Assembly (NCBI GenBank): GCA_025330725.1
Contig: JAIWND010000024.1
Span: 361,031 to 425,030, forward strand
Direction of reading: 5' to 3'
DNA length: 64,000 nt
Source: Chlamydoabsidia padenii
Taxonomy: Eukaryota > Mucoromycota > Mucoromycetes > Mucorales > Cunninghamellaceae
The translations under genes and the position numbers were made by a program. This document shows positions 1-10,531 of the stretch, in pieces; position 1 is the stretch's first letter, and each line of letters begins with the position of its first letter. Below the pieces are notes generated by a model that saw only the letters and a program-made list of their open reading frames with translations, was not told where the DNA came from and searched no databases.

Positions 1-647
1 TTTCTTTGGTGGTAATGACTCAAACGTCTGCATGAGTGTTGGGTGTATGAATCAAGAAGTAGTAAAACATCAAATGGTATAAGTAGATTGTCGTGCCCGG
101 TGAAGTGAGTGTTTCTGTTGGAATTGTCAAAAAAAAAAAAAAAAAATGGATCAAAGTCCTTGTGATTGAAGTGATTTATCTTGGGTATTAGTAGATGATT
201 ATTTATATATGCATGTAGCTTATCGGACCTGGGGATAGTACGTTCATGTTGTTCACAAGTAGATAAGCATCGCGTATCATTAGGTGCGAGCATTGTTGAT
301 TCCCCGTCAAGTTCTTTTTCTTTTTTCTTTTTTTGTTCTTGATCCTACAAGATTACAATAATACAAGACAGTATTAATAAACTAAAAAGACAGTTTTATT
401 AGCAGAGGAAGTCTACTACTTACACAACCAAAGGCACAGGGATCATTCCATACCTATCACATCACATCAGCATCCATAACAAAAGGTGTATTCTTGTCGA
501 TCGTGTGTATTTATTGACGTCATTGTAAAAAGCTATATCGCTAAGCAGACGTAGAGCTGACATTGGTGAAGTTGAGTTTCCATGATCAAAGAGGAACTTT
601 TTTTTTGGAATTTCATAATAAGAATATTTTTATTACAACTATCAAAC
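1..647. other. Intergenic, no gene seen
   Basis: No supportable reading frame was found. The stretch holds an A run near 129-146, T-rich tracts near 313-335, and the 3' flank of the TMEM14 gene, whose stop codon lies just to the right. It may be the untranslated edge of a gene outside the window. Confidence 0.6.
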
Positions 648-1042
648 CTAAGCATAATCAATCACCTTTTTCGTGTAATAAGCACCAGCCGCCAAAGAAG
701 TAATAGCCAGCACAATGGGTAAAGGCTTCCTTGTCTTGATAGCACGAGGAAGCATGGCACCTGTCAATAAGACAGAGGTACCAACAGCAAGTTCATGACC
801 ATAATTAGCATTTTCTTGAATGAGATAGCCTGCTGCACCATAGAGACCACCAAGACCAACACCTGCCACAAGTGAAGGCAAAGACCGTGTTCGCGCAAAC
901 CCAGCGATTCCCCTAAAAGAAGGTAGATAAAGAATAATAAAAAAGGGGGGTCAATCCATTATTGTTAATTGTCATTGTTATTTCATTTAACCTACCCAGT
1001 GACACAGAGAGCAGACATGGAATAAGCAGTGTGATGAGACAT
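648..1042 (-). CDS. TMEM14-family small membrane protein
   Basis: Two exons on the minus strand, 996-1042 and 648-912, encode 103 residues. The intron has a GT donor and a TTTTAG acceptor, and the phases join cleanly into a VTGGIAGFARTRS stretch. This leads into a glycine-rich PSLVAGVGLGGLYGAAGYL segment and two or three more hydrophobic helices. Length, the SLPSLVAG motif and small-residue helices match TMEM14 (UPF0136), a family of small inner-mitochondrial or endomembrane proteins; animal TMEM14C is linked to porphyrin transport. The fungal role is not established, so transport is only inferred. The start is the first ATG upstream of a strong donor. It is transcribed away from the neighbour at 1420 from a shared 377-base spacer. 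Confidence 0.88.
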
Positions 1043-1419
1043 GATTGTTTAACGGGATGGAGAAAAAGTTGAAAAAGAAAAAGCCAGGGAAAAGAATGCC
1101 GCCCCCCTCCCAAATATAATGAACTACCACTTAAATGTCCAACTCCGCTTTCATTTCCCGACCGGTGGGTCACACCAAGGTCAAGGTGCTTTTTGGATGC
1201 CTTGCTTTATATAAAGTAGGATTTGCTTGGTCAAGCACCCATCATAAACATGTTGTGGATTTGTTTTAGGTGATATCATTTACTTATCAAAGGTATATAA
1301 AAGAACCTACGAGAAAAAAAAAATGAAACTGATTGGCTATAAACAAAAAATGGCTAACACTTGTCGGCATTTTCTTTTCTTTTCTTTTCTTTTCACTTTC
1401 TTCTCAACTCCTCTTTGCC
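1043..1419. promoter_or_regulatory. Shared divergent promoter region
   Basis: This 377-base spacer separates two head-to-head genes, the TMEM14 gene to the left and the membrane protein to the right. It includes a GC-rich patch with TTTCCCGACC near 1150-1165 and TATAAA-like stretches near 1205-1215 and 1293-1301. No factor site was proven; the regulatory role is inferred from gene orientation. Confidence 0.4.
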
Positions 1420-2482
1420 ATGTCCACCGAACATATTCTTCAAAAGACTCTCAATGTACTTGTCTATGTCTTTTTGATAACTGCTACTGTTTTATCCTTC
1501 TCTGGGAAAAATAATTTGGCTGATGTGTTTGCTTCATATGAAACGTAAGTAATATAAAAAAGTATACAGGTGTTCAGTTTGACTTTTTATCATATGATTA
1601 GTTACTTTCATCCAGGTAAAAAACTTGCTTTAAATATATATATATATATATAAAGTGTTGAACTAACATTATTTATCATAGCACCATGGGTTTTTACTGT
1701 ATGGACAGTGATCTACTTTTTGCTTGGTGGGTTTGTGATTTACCAATGGTTTGAACAAGCGCATGAATCAGCTCTTCATGGTGTTGGTTGGCACTTTATA
1801 CTTTCTGCTATTCTAAATTCTCTCTGGTTTAGCTTGCTGGTAAGTCGATTACCTTTTTTTATCATTCCCATTCTTCTAAAACCCCTCATCTATTTATAGG
1901 AAGGTGACCATAAACTATTGGCACTGATGATCTCTGTATTTCAAGTATTCTCACTCTCATTTGTGTTTTGTAAAGTATAATCAAGAGTACAGAACAAAGA
2001 ATGTCACTAATTCTTTTTTTTTTTTTTTTTTTTTTCGTTTAGACAAGTTGGAATCCGAGTACCCTGCTAATACCTGGTGGGATCGTTTATTCTTACATGC
2101 CCCCTTCTCTCTCTGGCATGGCTGGTCTGTGTTTATCGCCGTCGTCACTGCCTTTGTCACTTTTACCGGGGTCAAAAAGGACGAGCATGGCGTGATCTTG
2201 CCGCCAAACACATTCCATATTATCCTGTTTTATATCGGTATTGGCTTTTTGGCATTGACTGCGATTGGGTATGTGGAATATAAAGGACAAAAAGGGGATG
2301 TGACATCGGCCTGGGTCATCTCATTTGGTTTATGGTCTATTTTTGCCCACCAGCCTTTTACAACTATTCGTTGGGGTGCCCTTGCCGCCGCTATCATTAC
2401 TACACTTTGGCCTGCAAAACCTTATATCTTTCGAGCCATGGGAAGATCGACAAGTGGTGAAACCGCTCCTATTTTGGGCTGA
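1420..2482 (+). CDS. Seven-helix membrane protein, TspO/MBR-like family resemblance
   Basis: Five exons (1420-1544, 1602-1615, 1682-1839, 1900-1969, 2043-2482) give 268 residues. Each junction has GT-AG signals and keeps frame; exon 2 is only 14 bases. The protein has about seven hydrophobic helices rich in tryptophan and aromatic residues, with a FHPAPWVFTVWTVIYFLLG segment that recalls the FxPxxWxFxIWxxIYxxL pattern of TspO/MBR-related tryptophan-rich proteins. This is a pattern resemblance, not a proven assignment; a fungal-specific membrane family is the alternative. The ATG at 1420 was chosen because upstream in-frame sequence has only a TTG. A 22-base T tract sits in the last intron just before its acceptor, a normal polypyrimidine tract taken to an extreme. 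Confidence 0.72.
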
Positions 2483-2742
2483 TTAGGTCTAATCTCTCTT
2501 TATTAGGCCACAGCACATATCCCTATTTTTTTTACCATTAGCTGTGGTTGACTAGTCTATTGTTTGATTACTTTAATAAAGACATTCTTTTTTTTTTTTT
2601 TACCACAAGTATCAATGTCTTTACCTTGTCTTTACATGATGGAATAACCTGTATGGCGTACCTTTGATTTTGAAGTAATTAGTCGGCGAATGAAAAACAC
2701 AGCGATAATACGGATATGAGTGGTTCATGCAACTTACCATTA

Positions 2743-3409
2743 CTACCTTACACCTACTTCTCGTAGAAGGTAGTGACCCATACTCTCTTTCCAAAAAATT
2801 TTGCCGCCGAGTAAGTACTTGAATAAAATTTGTGCCGTCATTGTTGATGCTGTTGTTGCTGTTGATGGTGTAAAAGCTGGGTAATCGATATTGGTCGCCA
2901 TTTTGTAAATCCCTTTCTTCAAAATGTTTATTGCTGCATTTTGATTCCGCCCTCGCGAAGCAAATCTATATTTTCTTCCAATGCAATCAGAGTTGATACA
3001 AACCATGATTCCTGAATTCAGTTTGGTGCTATTCCGCCGCCGTGGGTGAACAACTCGGGTATCACAGAGACAACATTGTTTCGATGTAAGGTATTCATTA
3101 GTTTCATGGACCGTTTCCTTTTCCTTGAGAGATTTTTGTAACTTGGTTGTGCTTTGGCGCTGGTATCCTTTTATTTTTGAACCATGACCTTGGCCAGCAT
3201 CCCCATAAAACACAACTGGTTTGACTTGACGAGGTTTCAGCTTGAGATCCACTGGGTTTCATACTAATGCTTTTGCCGCAGATGCATAGGCCGTGCAGTT
3301 TAATCTTTCTACACCATAGTTTTGCTTCTTGATCTATGGAGATTGGTGGTAGAATATGTGTATAATATGTCGGTATGCTGACTTTTATGTAAGGTCCCAA
3401 TGTAAACAT
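2743..3409 (-). pseudogene. Fanzor/TnpB-like RuvC nuclease relic (C-terminal part)
   Basis: The best frame (2743-3252) encodes a C-terminal block: a FYGDAGQGHGSKIKG segment, then TNEYLTSKQCCLC and a CINSDC pair forming a four-cysteine zinc ribbon, then RGRNQNAAINILKKG. This order (TSxxCxxC, CxxxxC, then RDxNAAxNI) is the signature of IS605 OrfB/TnpB proteins and their eukaryotic Fanzor relatives, which occur in Mucoromycota. The final RuvC aspartate expected in RDxNAA is asparagine here, so the catalytic site looks lost. Upstream coding-like sequence (to about 3409) lies in a different frame, joining near 3255, and no intact N-terminal part was found. No target-site duplication or guide-RNA end was seen. 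Decayed copy is the likeliest reading; an intron-containing gene of a related host family is the alternative. Confidence 0.6.
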
Positions 3410-4012
3410 GGTGCTGATTGTCTTGGTTTTTATGCACTTGCATTGAAATTGGTTTGCTCCTTTTTTTTTTTCTCCATGGCATGGCAGTAATAGTCGGTTC
3501 TTGAATGGCTACTGATTCTTTGAGCTCGGATATCATTGGAGTGGATCTTCATCAATTTGTGCACTTGCTTTGCATCATAATTTTCTATTTCTTCTTCCAG
3601 GGGTACGTACAAAACAATGAGATTTGATTCATGCAAGTGAAGGCTGTGTTTTAATTTCAGGTTCCGATTCTGCATGAATTTCCCAATCCAGCAAACCAAG
3701 TGTCGTTGCCAGGGGTAGCCTAGGAGAGGAGCAATATACGTTTGAAAAAAAAAACCAGAGTCTTTTCATCATGACATGGTTTCCATGGCCTACCCAACAA
3801 CCCCTGATTATGCAGATTCAAATCCAGATTCAATCAAATTCACCTCTATTTATATGGCCCCCTTTATTATACTTACCCCCAGATCTAGCCCTAACTCTAT
3901 GCCAAGGTTGTCATTGTTGTTGCCGTTGGTACTTCAGCTGATTGAACAAGTTAAGAGCTGTTTTGAGTAAAGACATTGTGTAATGAGAGAGAGAGAGAAA
4001 GAAGAAGAAAGC

Positions 4013-4016
<4 letters not shown>
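3410..4016. other. Intergenic or decayed mobile DNA
   Basis: Short overlapping frames on the minus strand up to about 3699 may be more of the Fanzor-like relic, but none shows a recognisable motif. To the right the sequence ends in AG-rich DNA before the long A run. No supportable gene. Confidence 0.4.

Positions 4017-4057
<41 letters not shown>
4017..4057 (+). repeat. Poly(A) run, 41 bases
   Basis: An uninterrupted A run of about 41 bases preceded by AG-rich sequence. It could be the tail of an old retroposed copy or a simple homopolymer; no flanking target duplication was recognised. Similar runs occur elsewhere in the window, which favours simple expansion. Confidence 0.8.
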
Positions 4058-4058
<1 letters not shown>

Positions 4059-4454
4059 AATGTTTAGATATTTTGAATCAGCGGGCTGACAGAGCCACTC
4101 TTGGGATAAAGTTTGCCTAACCAACGAAAAATTAAATCCTTGTTTTGAGCCCCAAGGCGGGATTTGATCATTGAGAAATAAAGTAGACCCGTATCACTCC
4201 TGCCAATGCAAACACTCTCTTTGTCCTTCCGCTGCAAAGCAATACATTCGAGCTATATATAAAGTGAATTTGAATCACTAGTATTGTTACTATTAGAGAA
4301 AACTATAAAGGGAATATCTTTTGCATTAAATAGTGTGGGCGTTGAAGAGATAGACCAACTCACGTCTTGACTTTGTGATCAAAACGGTGCAGATCAGTTT
4401 CACCTCCTTTATTAATATCGTCTCATATTAGTAGGCATAAAAAGGAAAACAATA
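4058..4454. other. Intergenic; dispersed-repeat fragment and one CAAATCCCG site
   Basis: No gene seen. Bases about 4094-4135 resemble 9216-9262 (shared GCCACT, TGGG, TAAAG and ACGAAAAATT blocks), suggesting a short dispersed repeat. The reverse complement of CAAATCCCG is at 4158-4166. Confidence 0.45.
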
Positions 4455-5300
4455 ATGAATATGACAACTTTCTTTGATTCCTCTTCCTGGTACTACCTTT
4501 GGACTTATAGGATCCTTCGACATGCTGGAAACAGACAACGAAAAAAATGCATTGATATAATGAACGAAGCCAACTCAAGCGAAAAAGATACTGATTTGAC
4601 CACAGGCAGTTTCCTATTCCGCCTGTAAGTAATTGAATCTAATGAAAAATAGATGGTATTGTAAGACTCATCAGGTTACCAAATCTTCTCCTTGTCCTTG
4701 AAAAGTAATAAAAGTTTTTGCAAAGATACTTTTATACATCATTATCTTGATGACACCATTGACGGTTATTTTTTCCCAGGAACCGCTATTACAGCAGAAA
4801 TGGTAAATTCATGCACAATTCAAATCCCGAAAAGTGTTTTTTGGTTTACAGGGCAAATGGATGGTTGACGACATCCAAGGAAGAAAAGTCAACAAAGGCA
4901 CTGAAGTCTGATTGGGTTGCTGTCGTTAAATCATGGATCAACAGGTTTGATCTCGCGGTTTCCTCCCCATTGTCTGACTTTGTCAAACTTGGTGTGGAAA
5001 CGCAGAAAATGTTGATGGCTCTTAGGAGAACGATCGACGAACCCTATGCTCTCGGGATCTTGGTGGAAGGTAAGTTGTCCATCTCTTGTGTGGCAAGGTC
5101 GAAATTAACCTATACCATTGGTTTTCGCATAGGCTTTGAAGTTAAAACCTACTTCATGGATCTCCTCGGTGAAGGCGTCCTCACCATCCTCACCATCCTC
5201 ATCCTTATCCTCATCCTCATCAACTTGTCTTCATCTTTATCTTCATTATTTTTTTTTGTGCTTTTAATCCACTACCAACATCAACATCTCCAACAAGAAC

Positions 5301-5352
<52 letters not shown>

Positions 5353-5383
5353 TAGCAGAAGTAACAACATCAATTGGGGTTAA
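4455..5383 (+). pseudogene. Decayed gene of a probable Mucorales-expanded family, function unknown
   Basis: Coding-like pieces with plausible GT-AG introns: 4455-4624 (starts MNMTTFFDSSSWYYLWTYRI), 4675-4704, 4780-4802, then about 4852-5069, and 5133 onward (FEVKTYFMDLLGEG). The intron between LVEG and FEVK is clean. Frames do not stay consistent around 4850-4915: one frame reads NGKWMVDDIQGRKVNKG and stops, another continues as SDWVAVVKSWINR. The segment order (an LPNLLLVL block, a W-x-V-D-D block, a YxLGxLVxG block and a FMDL block) resembles a multicopy unknown family I associate with Mucorales genomes; this comes from memory and is not proven. The 3' part runs into leucine/isoleucine-rich and then Asn-Ser repeat sequence. 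Likely a pseudogene; an unusual intact splice form is possible. Confidence 0.4.
5301..5352 (+). repeat. AACAGC hexanucleotide repeat
   Basis: About eight near-perfect copies of a six-base unit (AACAGC). In the overlapping frame it would encode alternating Asn and Ser. It lies at the 3' end of the decayed gene and looks like plain repeat expansion. Confidence 0.85.
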
Positions 5384-5725
5384 CCCGGGGGAGACGTCTT
5401 TATTTTATCTGGGTGTCTTTTATTAATATATATGTGTACTATATGTGTTTCTACTGTCTATATGTATTGCTACTATCTTTACCGCCTGCATTGACCTGTA
5501 TTTCAAGGCATATTTATTTTAAAATCCCGCCTAATTCAAAATTTAAACTCACCTGCATGGTTGTCGGAGTGTTGAAATGCAAGATGCATGATTATGCCCC
5601 TTACGACGATGAAATCAGATTAGAAAAAGGAAGATAAAAACAATTCTTTTATTCATTTGGATAAACATAAAGGAGGTGAATAAACTAGTACTTAAAGAGA
5701 GTGTGCAGGGGCGAGACAGCTATGG
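5384..5725. other. Intergenic, PKA 3' flank
   Basis: No supportable gene. It contains AAAATCCCG at 5521-5529, a one-base variant of the recurrent CAAATCCCG motif, and AT-rich sequence expected of the 3' untranslated region of the PKA gene on the minus strand. Confidence 0.5.
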
Positions 5726-7849
5726 CTAGAAGGATAAAAATAGATTCCGGTAAGGATCGCTAACACCAGAGACACCATATTGATCGTTTGTTTCAGGATA
5801 CTTGTCAAAGTGACTCGCATCACCATCGCCACGAATAGTTGGAATATAGGGCGCCTTGATTTGTTTTGCCAGCAAGAGATTAAAGTTCACACCTTCAAAC
5901 CAAGCGTGTCGTTTGATATCACCACTACCTCCTTTAAGATTCCCATACCGTTTAGACAAGTCGGACGTCAGTAGTTTTCGTAAAAGAGAGACCGCTGCTG
6001 GGTCAAAGTAACTTGGCCAACGAATCTTGCCCACCACAATCTTTTCATACAACTTTAGATGATCATCATCATAAAATGGAGGTTGCCTAGTATGTAATGG
6101 AGACTGGTCGTTAGTAGATTCCAATCATCCTTCTTTTTTTTTTCTTTTCTTCTTCTTCTTCTTCTCTCTTTTACCCTGCAAGCATTTCATAGATAAGCAC
6201 ACCCAAACTCCACCAGTCGACTGCCTAATTAAAGACACCCCCAACCCAATTCGAAGGTTAGTGGACAAGAATAATAATCCCTAATGAAGCTTACCTTCCC
6301 ATAACCTTTTGAATTAATCACTTCAGGAGCCAAATAGTCAGGAGTTCCACAAAGTGTCCAAGTAATATCAGGCACATATTTCGCAAATCCAAAGTCAGTT
6401 ATCTTGATATGCCCTTGATTATCCAGTAACAAGTTTTCGGGTTTCAGGTCCCTATCAAAAAAGAAAATGGTATGTTTAGTACACATCTATCTTTTTCCTT
6501 TCGTTATACTTTACCTATAGATGATATCCTTTGAATGAAGGTATTCCAAGGCCAAAAGTACTTCACCAGCATAGAATTTGGCAACATGATCAGGGAATCG
6601 CTATATTTATCAAACTGGTTAATTCGTCCTATCCTGTGCTTTTATCACTATTGTATACTTACATGAGATCGACGCAAGACAGAGAAGAGTTCACCACCCG
6701 CCACATAATCCATGATCATAAACAAATGACTGTTATCTTGGAAAGTTCCCCTATTCAAAAAGAAAAAAAGCATACATACAAGAGATGAGTACATGACAAG
6801 TGAGACGACTTTTAATAGATGTAGGTATTACCAGCAATTGATCAGATAAGGATGAGCCACCGCTTCCATTATATGTTTTTCATTGTTAGTATGTTCGACT
6901 TGCTTCAAACGTACCACTTCGGATTTCTTGAGTACCTTCATTGCATAATGACGCGCATTGACCCTGGATTGAATCAGATGGACGCGACCAAAAGAGCCTG
7001 TTCCCAAAGTACGCATGATATGAAAGTCCGACAATTTGAGTTGAGGTCTGTTTTGACGATGTTGAAGGATCACTTGATCATTGTAAACCGATGTATAATT
7101 GCTGTGATTGTTGTTATGAGTGCTTTCGTTACTACTGGCGATCTTGTTATCCCCATTGGTTTGTAAAGTGGAGTTATTGTCGGAGCGATCATTGGCGGTG
7201 ATTGTATGCTGTTGATCCTTTTCATAATCCATGTTTCCGTTTGAGTGTTGCGTATTCAGAGTCGAGGATGATTGATTGGGCGTTCCTAATAAAATACAGT
7301 GGTTATGAGAAGATCGTGATGGAGTCCAATGGGGGATTTACCTTGGCCGTTAGATTCAGAGACTTGATGAGCGTGATCTATTATATGATTGATTAGTTGA
7401 TAATTTATATCTAGTTATAGATTACACAATGATTGTAGATGGTTATATTCGCCCAACTCCCCTCTATCTATCCCATTATTTTCACAGCAGGTGCCTTCTT
7501 TTTACAGAGGTTATATTAAAGAGTAATCTACCTATTCATTACCTTGAGAATTCACGTTCATGGAGCTGTTACTGCCGCCACCGCCACCGCCACTTTGTGC
7601 ATTTGAAGTCGTGGTTGGGAGAGAATGAGTAGTGCCATTGCTGTTGATAATGTTTCCATTACTGTTACCATGTTTGTTGCCGTTATCTTGTTGAGAAGGA
7701 GAGGACTTGTGTAGCAAAGATGATAGTGAAGCAAAAGTGGAAGAAGACGAAGAGTTGGAAGTAGTAGTAGTGGTAGTAGTAGATTCCTTGTTAGAAGACG
7801 TGCCAGAAGACTTGTTTTTCTTCTCCATCAGTTTGTTTAAAAACGTCAT
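5726..7849 (-). CDS. cAMP-dependent protein kinase catalytic subunit
   Basis: Eight exons in minus order: 7543-7849, 7342-7377, 6832-7285, 6663-6750, 6515-6600, 6451-6295, 6224-6175, 6086-5726. They join in phase to 512 residues. An N-terminal low-complexity extension of about 200 residues (Ser, Thr, Asn, Gly) precedes an AGC kinase domain: glycine loop GTGSFG (about 209-214), AMKVLKK with the ATP lysine, [11 protein letters not shown] catalytic loop, DFGFAK, activation loop [14 protein letters not shown] whose Thr is the PDK1-type site, and the C-terminal AGC tail ending FLSF, a hydrophobic motif like that of PKA. The family phosphorylates substrates downstream of cAMP and controls growth, dimorphism and spore germination in fungi. 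The 36-base exon 2 lies in the low-complexity region. Other AGC kinases are unlikely given the tail and APE region. Confidence 0.97.
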
Positions 7850-9523
7850 TAGAAGAAGTCAAGTAGAGCAAAGATTGGTGAGTATATATAAAATAGAGAA
7901 ACAAGGAGAGATGGTGGATGAAGAAAAGGGGAAAGACAGTGAGAGAGACGAGCACCTAATTTTTCCCTCACTCTGATTCCAGCGCCGATTAAAATCATTT
8001 TTTGTATTTCAACTCATGACATCGCGGCATTTTTTTCTTCTTTGTAACCATCAGCACAGAGATGGATCAATGATAACTCTACTTTGGTCTCTTACAAATG
8101 TGGCTATAAGCAATCAAATAATCGTCCTAACAAGTGTTACCCTCTTTTGTATTTACTGCAACAGTGGGCTACTTTAAACTCTCATATTGGCGATAACACA
8201 CAAAAGAACACATGTATGAAAAAAAGTAACCTTCTCCATGCATTAACGAACTCTCTTCTTTGGAATGATTATATCAAACAAGATACCCACTGTGGTGAAA
8301 CGGGAAAGGGAGGACGCTACTTTTGATGAAGAAGATCTACATAGGTAATAATAATAAAAGTATGCTTACTAAAGGTGTATGAAACCAACATGCCTTATTT
8401 TATGTTGTCTAGATACCCTCCATCCGATCGAAATTGTCCAACATTCACACTATGTTGAAATCAGGCCACACAAGATGATTCTCAATACCTTGACTGCATC
8501 ATCACACACTCATAAAAAAAAAAGGAATTATAATAATCTTTGCAAACGGATCCTTCTCACCAGTCAAACAAAATGATACATACGACATGTCCAATAGTGC
8601 TTTTGCTGGTAAATGAAGACATGGATACTTATCAAAATTTATGGAGGGGGTCATTAATCTACATCAACGAATACCTGACAAGACTACAAGCTACCCAAGA
8701 CAAGATGGCATCGTCCCTCGACTCGACAGTATTAGAAATAGTTTACTTTGTTATAAAATAACCCCCTTTTTTTAAATCATACATTATAATAAAAATGACA
8801 TTCTAAGCTGATTGGCTTGTTACTGGATAATACTTTATGTGATAAATAGTACGACGGGGGTGTTTATACGATGAAGTGGGTTTTGCACGGGTAAATTGAG
8901 TTTTTCGTCGAAAAGGCAGAGGATGAATTATCAGTTAATATTATGTGGGAAGTATGTGGGTTTCCTTTTATTTTTCACTTACCATTGGCCGAAGCCCCGT
9001 ACCCTTCCCTCTCAAAGGAGGGGTGCCAGCCATAGTCTCATCCAAGAATTGACTGACAAGTTGTTGTTGTTTGTTAAAGGAAAAGAATTTGAAAAGCTCT
9101 TTTATATGGTGTGAAAAAGAGAAAATCAGATGATCAAACCCCATGCATTGTCAAATTATAACAATCTTATACAGGCCACCATAGTTCGCATTAATGAGAT
9201 GAAGCCTATAGGAAGCCACTTGGGCTAAAGCTTACTCTAATCGACGAAAAATTTTAAATTTACTCGTTCTGCATGATTGCGGGGTTGGAAATTAGGAAGA
9301 GGCACCAACCTAGTCCGACCACATTCCTACAAAAGATAGCTACCATATTTCAAGATGACATATATATAAAAGGAAACAAAAGGAGTTTTACCTAGTTTTA
9401 TTGATTCCTATAAAATTACTATAAACAAAACAAATATAAAAAGACAAATGGGAGACTATAAAACAAAATCAAGTGGAGGGGAAGATAAAATACACAAAAG
9501 AGAGGAAGAGGAGAGGGGAGTGT
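7850..9523. other. Long intergenic region, no gene supported
   Basis: Several open frames of 60-80 codons occur near 8084-9114, but none has a known motif, intron structure or coding-like bias. The part just left of 7980 is the likely PKA promoter. A repeat-like fragment at 9216-9262 matches 4094-4135, and GCATGATTGCGGGG lies near 9270, loosely like the recurrent promoter module. Relics of mobile genes are possible but not demonstrable. Confidence 0.5.
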
Positions 9524-10216
9524 TCAAACGAATTCTATGTAAGATTCAGGCACCAGACCAGTTTCATCATCGACATCTGCAATTAACCAACCTGGGCATT
9601 GACGATCTTGAATCCATATAACCTGGCCGCATTTCATCGCCACCTCGTCCTTTGTTTCAGGTATAAAGTCAAATAAGGCCTTGGCATGTCGTCCATTGAA
9701 TCGTTCGGATGAGAGTGAGATGTTGGACACATTGTCGTTTGGTGGTTGTTTACCATAATGTAAAGGAGACGAGTCAGGGTACCCAAAATCACGTATCCAT
9801 ACTGTCGTTTTGTTTTCCGCTGTAGTGTTCACCATCTCCTCCTATCACAAAAAAAAGATTGTCAGTGTAGTGTTTGTTTGTTTGTTTGTTTGTTTCATAA
9901 ATGTACCTGTGGAGCTGTTCCCCATTGTTCAATTTTGCTGTCACTGGTGATTTTGCTGGATGGTATATCGATAGGATTGTCTTCGTTGCTGGAGCAGGTA
10001 CTGACGGATACCACATCTTGGTCTTTTACATCTGTGTTCTTTATCTTGGTTGTTGCATGTCTTTGTTGTTTCCTTGTAGTGATCTTCCTTCCAATCGAGC
10101 TCTTCCGTGCCAACTAATATATAAGAAAAAAAAGTGTTAGTGAGATATAGCAACATGTGAGTATCTATTACCTTCTTTATTAAGATTGTCAGGTTGGTGA
10201 GAGATGACCTATTCAT
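9524..10216 (-). CDS. SH3-domain adaptor, Nbp2/Skb5-like
   Basis: Three exons, 10172-10216, 9907-10113 and 9524-9841, give 189 residues. The C-terminal 55 residues are a complete SH3 domain: ALFDFIPETKDEVAMK with the ALYDF-type start, a WLIADVD segment with the conserved tryptophan, and GLVPESYIEFV. Just before it comes a RDFGYPDSSPLHYG stretch like the conserved block upstream of the SH3 domain in budding yeast Nbp2 and fission yeast Skb5. Those adaptors bind PAK kinases and phosphatase complexes in HOG and cell-integrity signalling; the same role is inferred here. The N-terminal 85 residues are basic and low in complexity. The 45-base first exon was chosen because it gives the only ATG in phase with exon 2. 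Confidence 0.8.
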
Positions 10217-10531
10217 GACAATCAAAGTGGAATATATTATGGAAGAGGTGAAAGACAGGAAGGGGAGAAATCAAACAAAGGTGTTATAATAGAATGAAGT
10301 GTAGTGATGTAAAAGTAGAGGTGTAAAGACGAAGAAGAGATATAATCCCCACAAGATTTCCTTCTTGAAGTTCCTCGATTAAAAAAAAAAAAAAAAAAAA
10401 AGAGAGAGAGAGAGGGAATTAAGGAGATAACTTTATTATAGAAGTAAGGAGACAGTGGCTCCAGACGGGATCTAAAATAGTGGGGTAAATTCTATTATCG
10501 CAAAACAATGTCATAGCAACCAAAGAATAAT
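10217..10531. other. Intergenic between SH3 and pyrophosphatase genes
   Basis: No gene. It contains an A run near 10381-10400 followed by an AG dinucleotide repeat (about 10401-10413). The right part is the 3' flank of the pyrophosphatase gene. Confidence 0.55.

Noticed and set aside
1961..2042. Poly-Phe N-terminus of an apparent single-exon reading of the second gene
   Set aside because: The Phe codons are the polypyrimidine tract of an intron; splicing 1969 to 2043 gives a continuous membrane protein.
8084..9114. Four plus-strand frames of 65-80 codons
   Set aside because: None has a recognisable motif, and they do not splice together convincingly. A decayed mobile gene is possible but cannot be supported.
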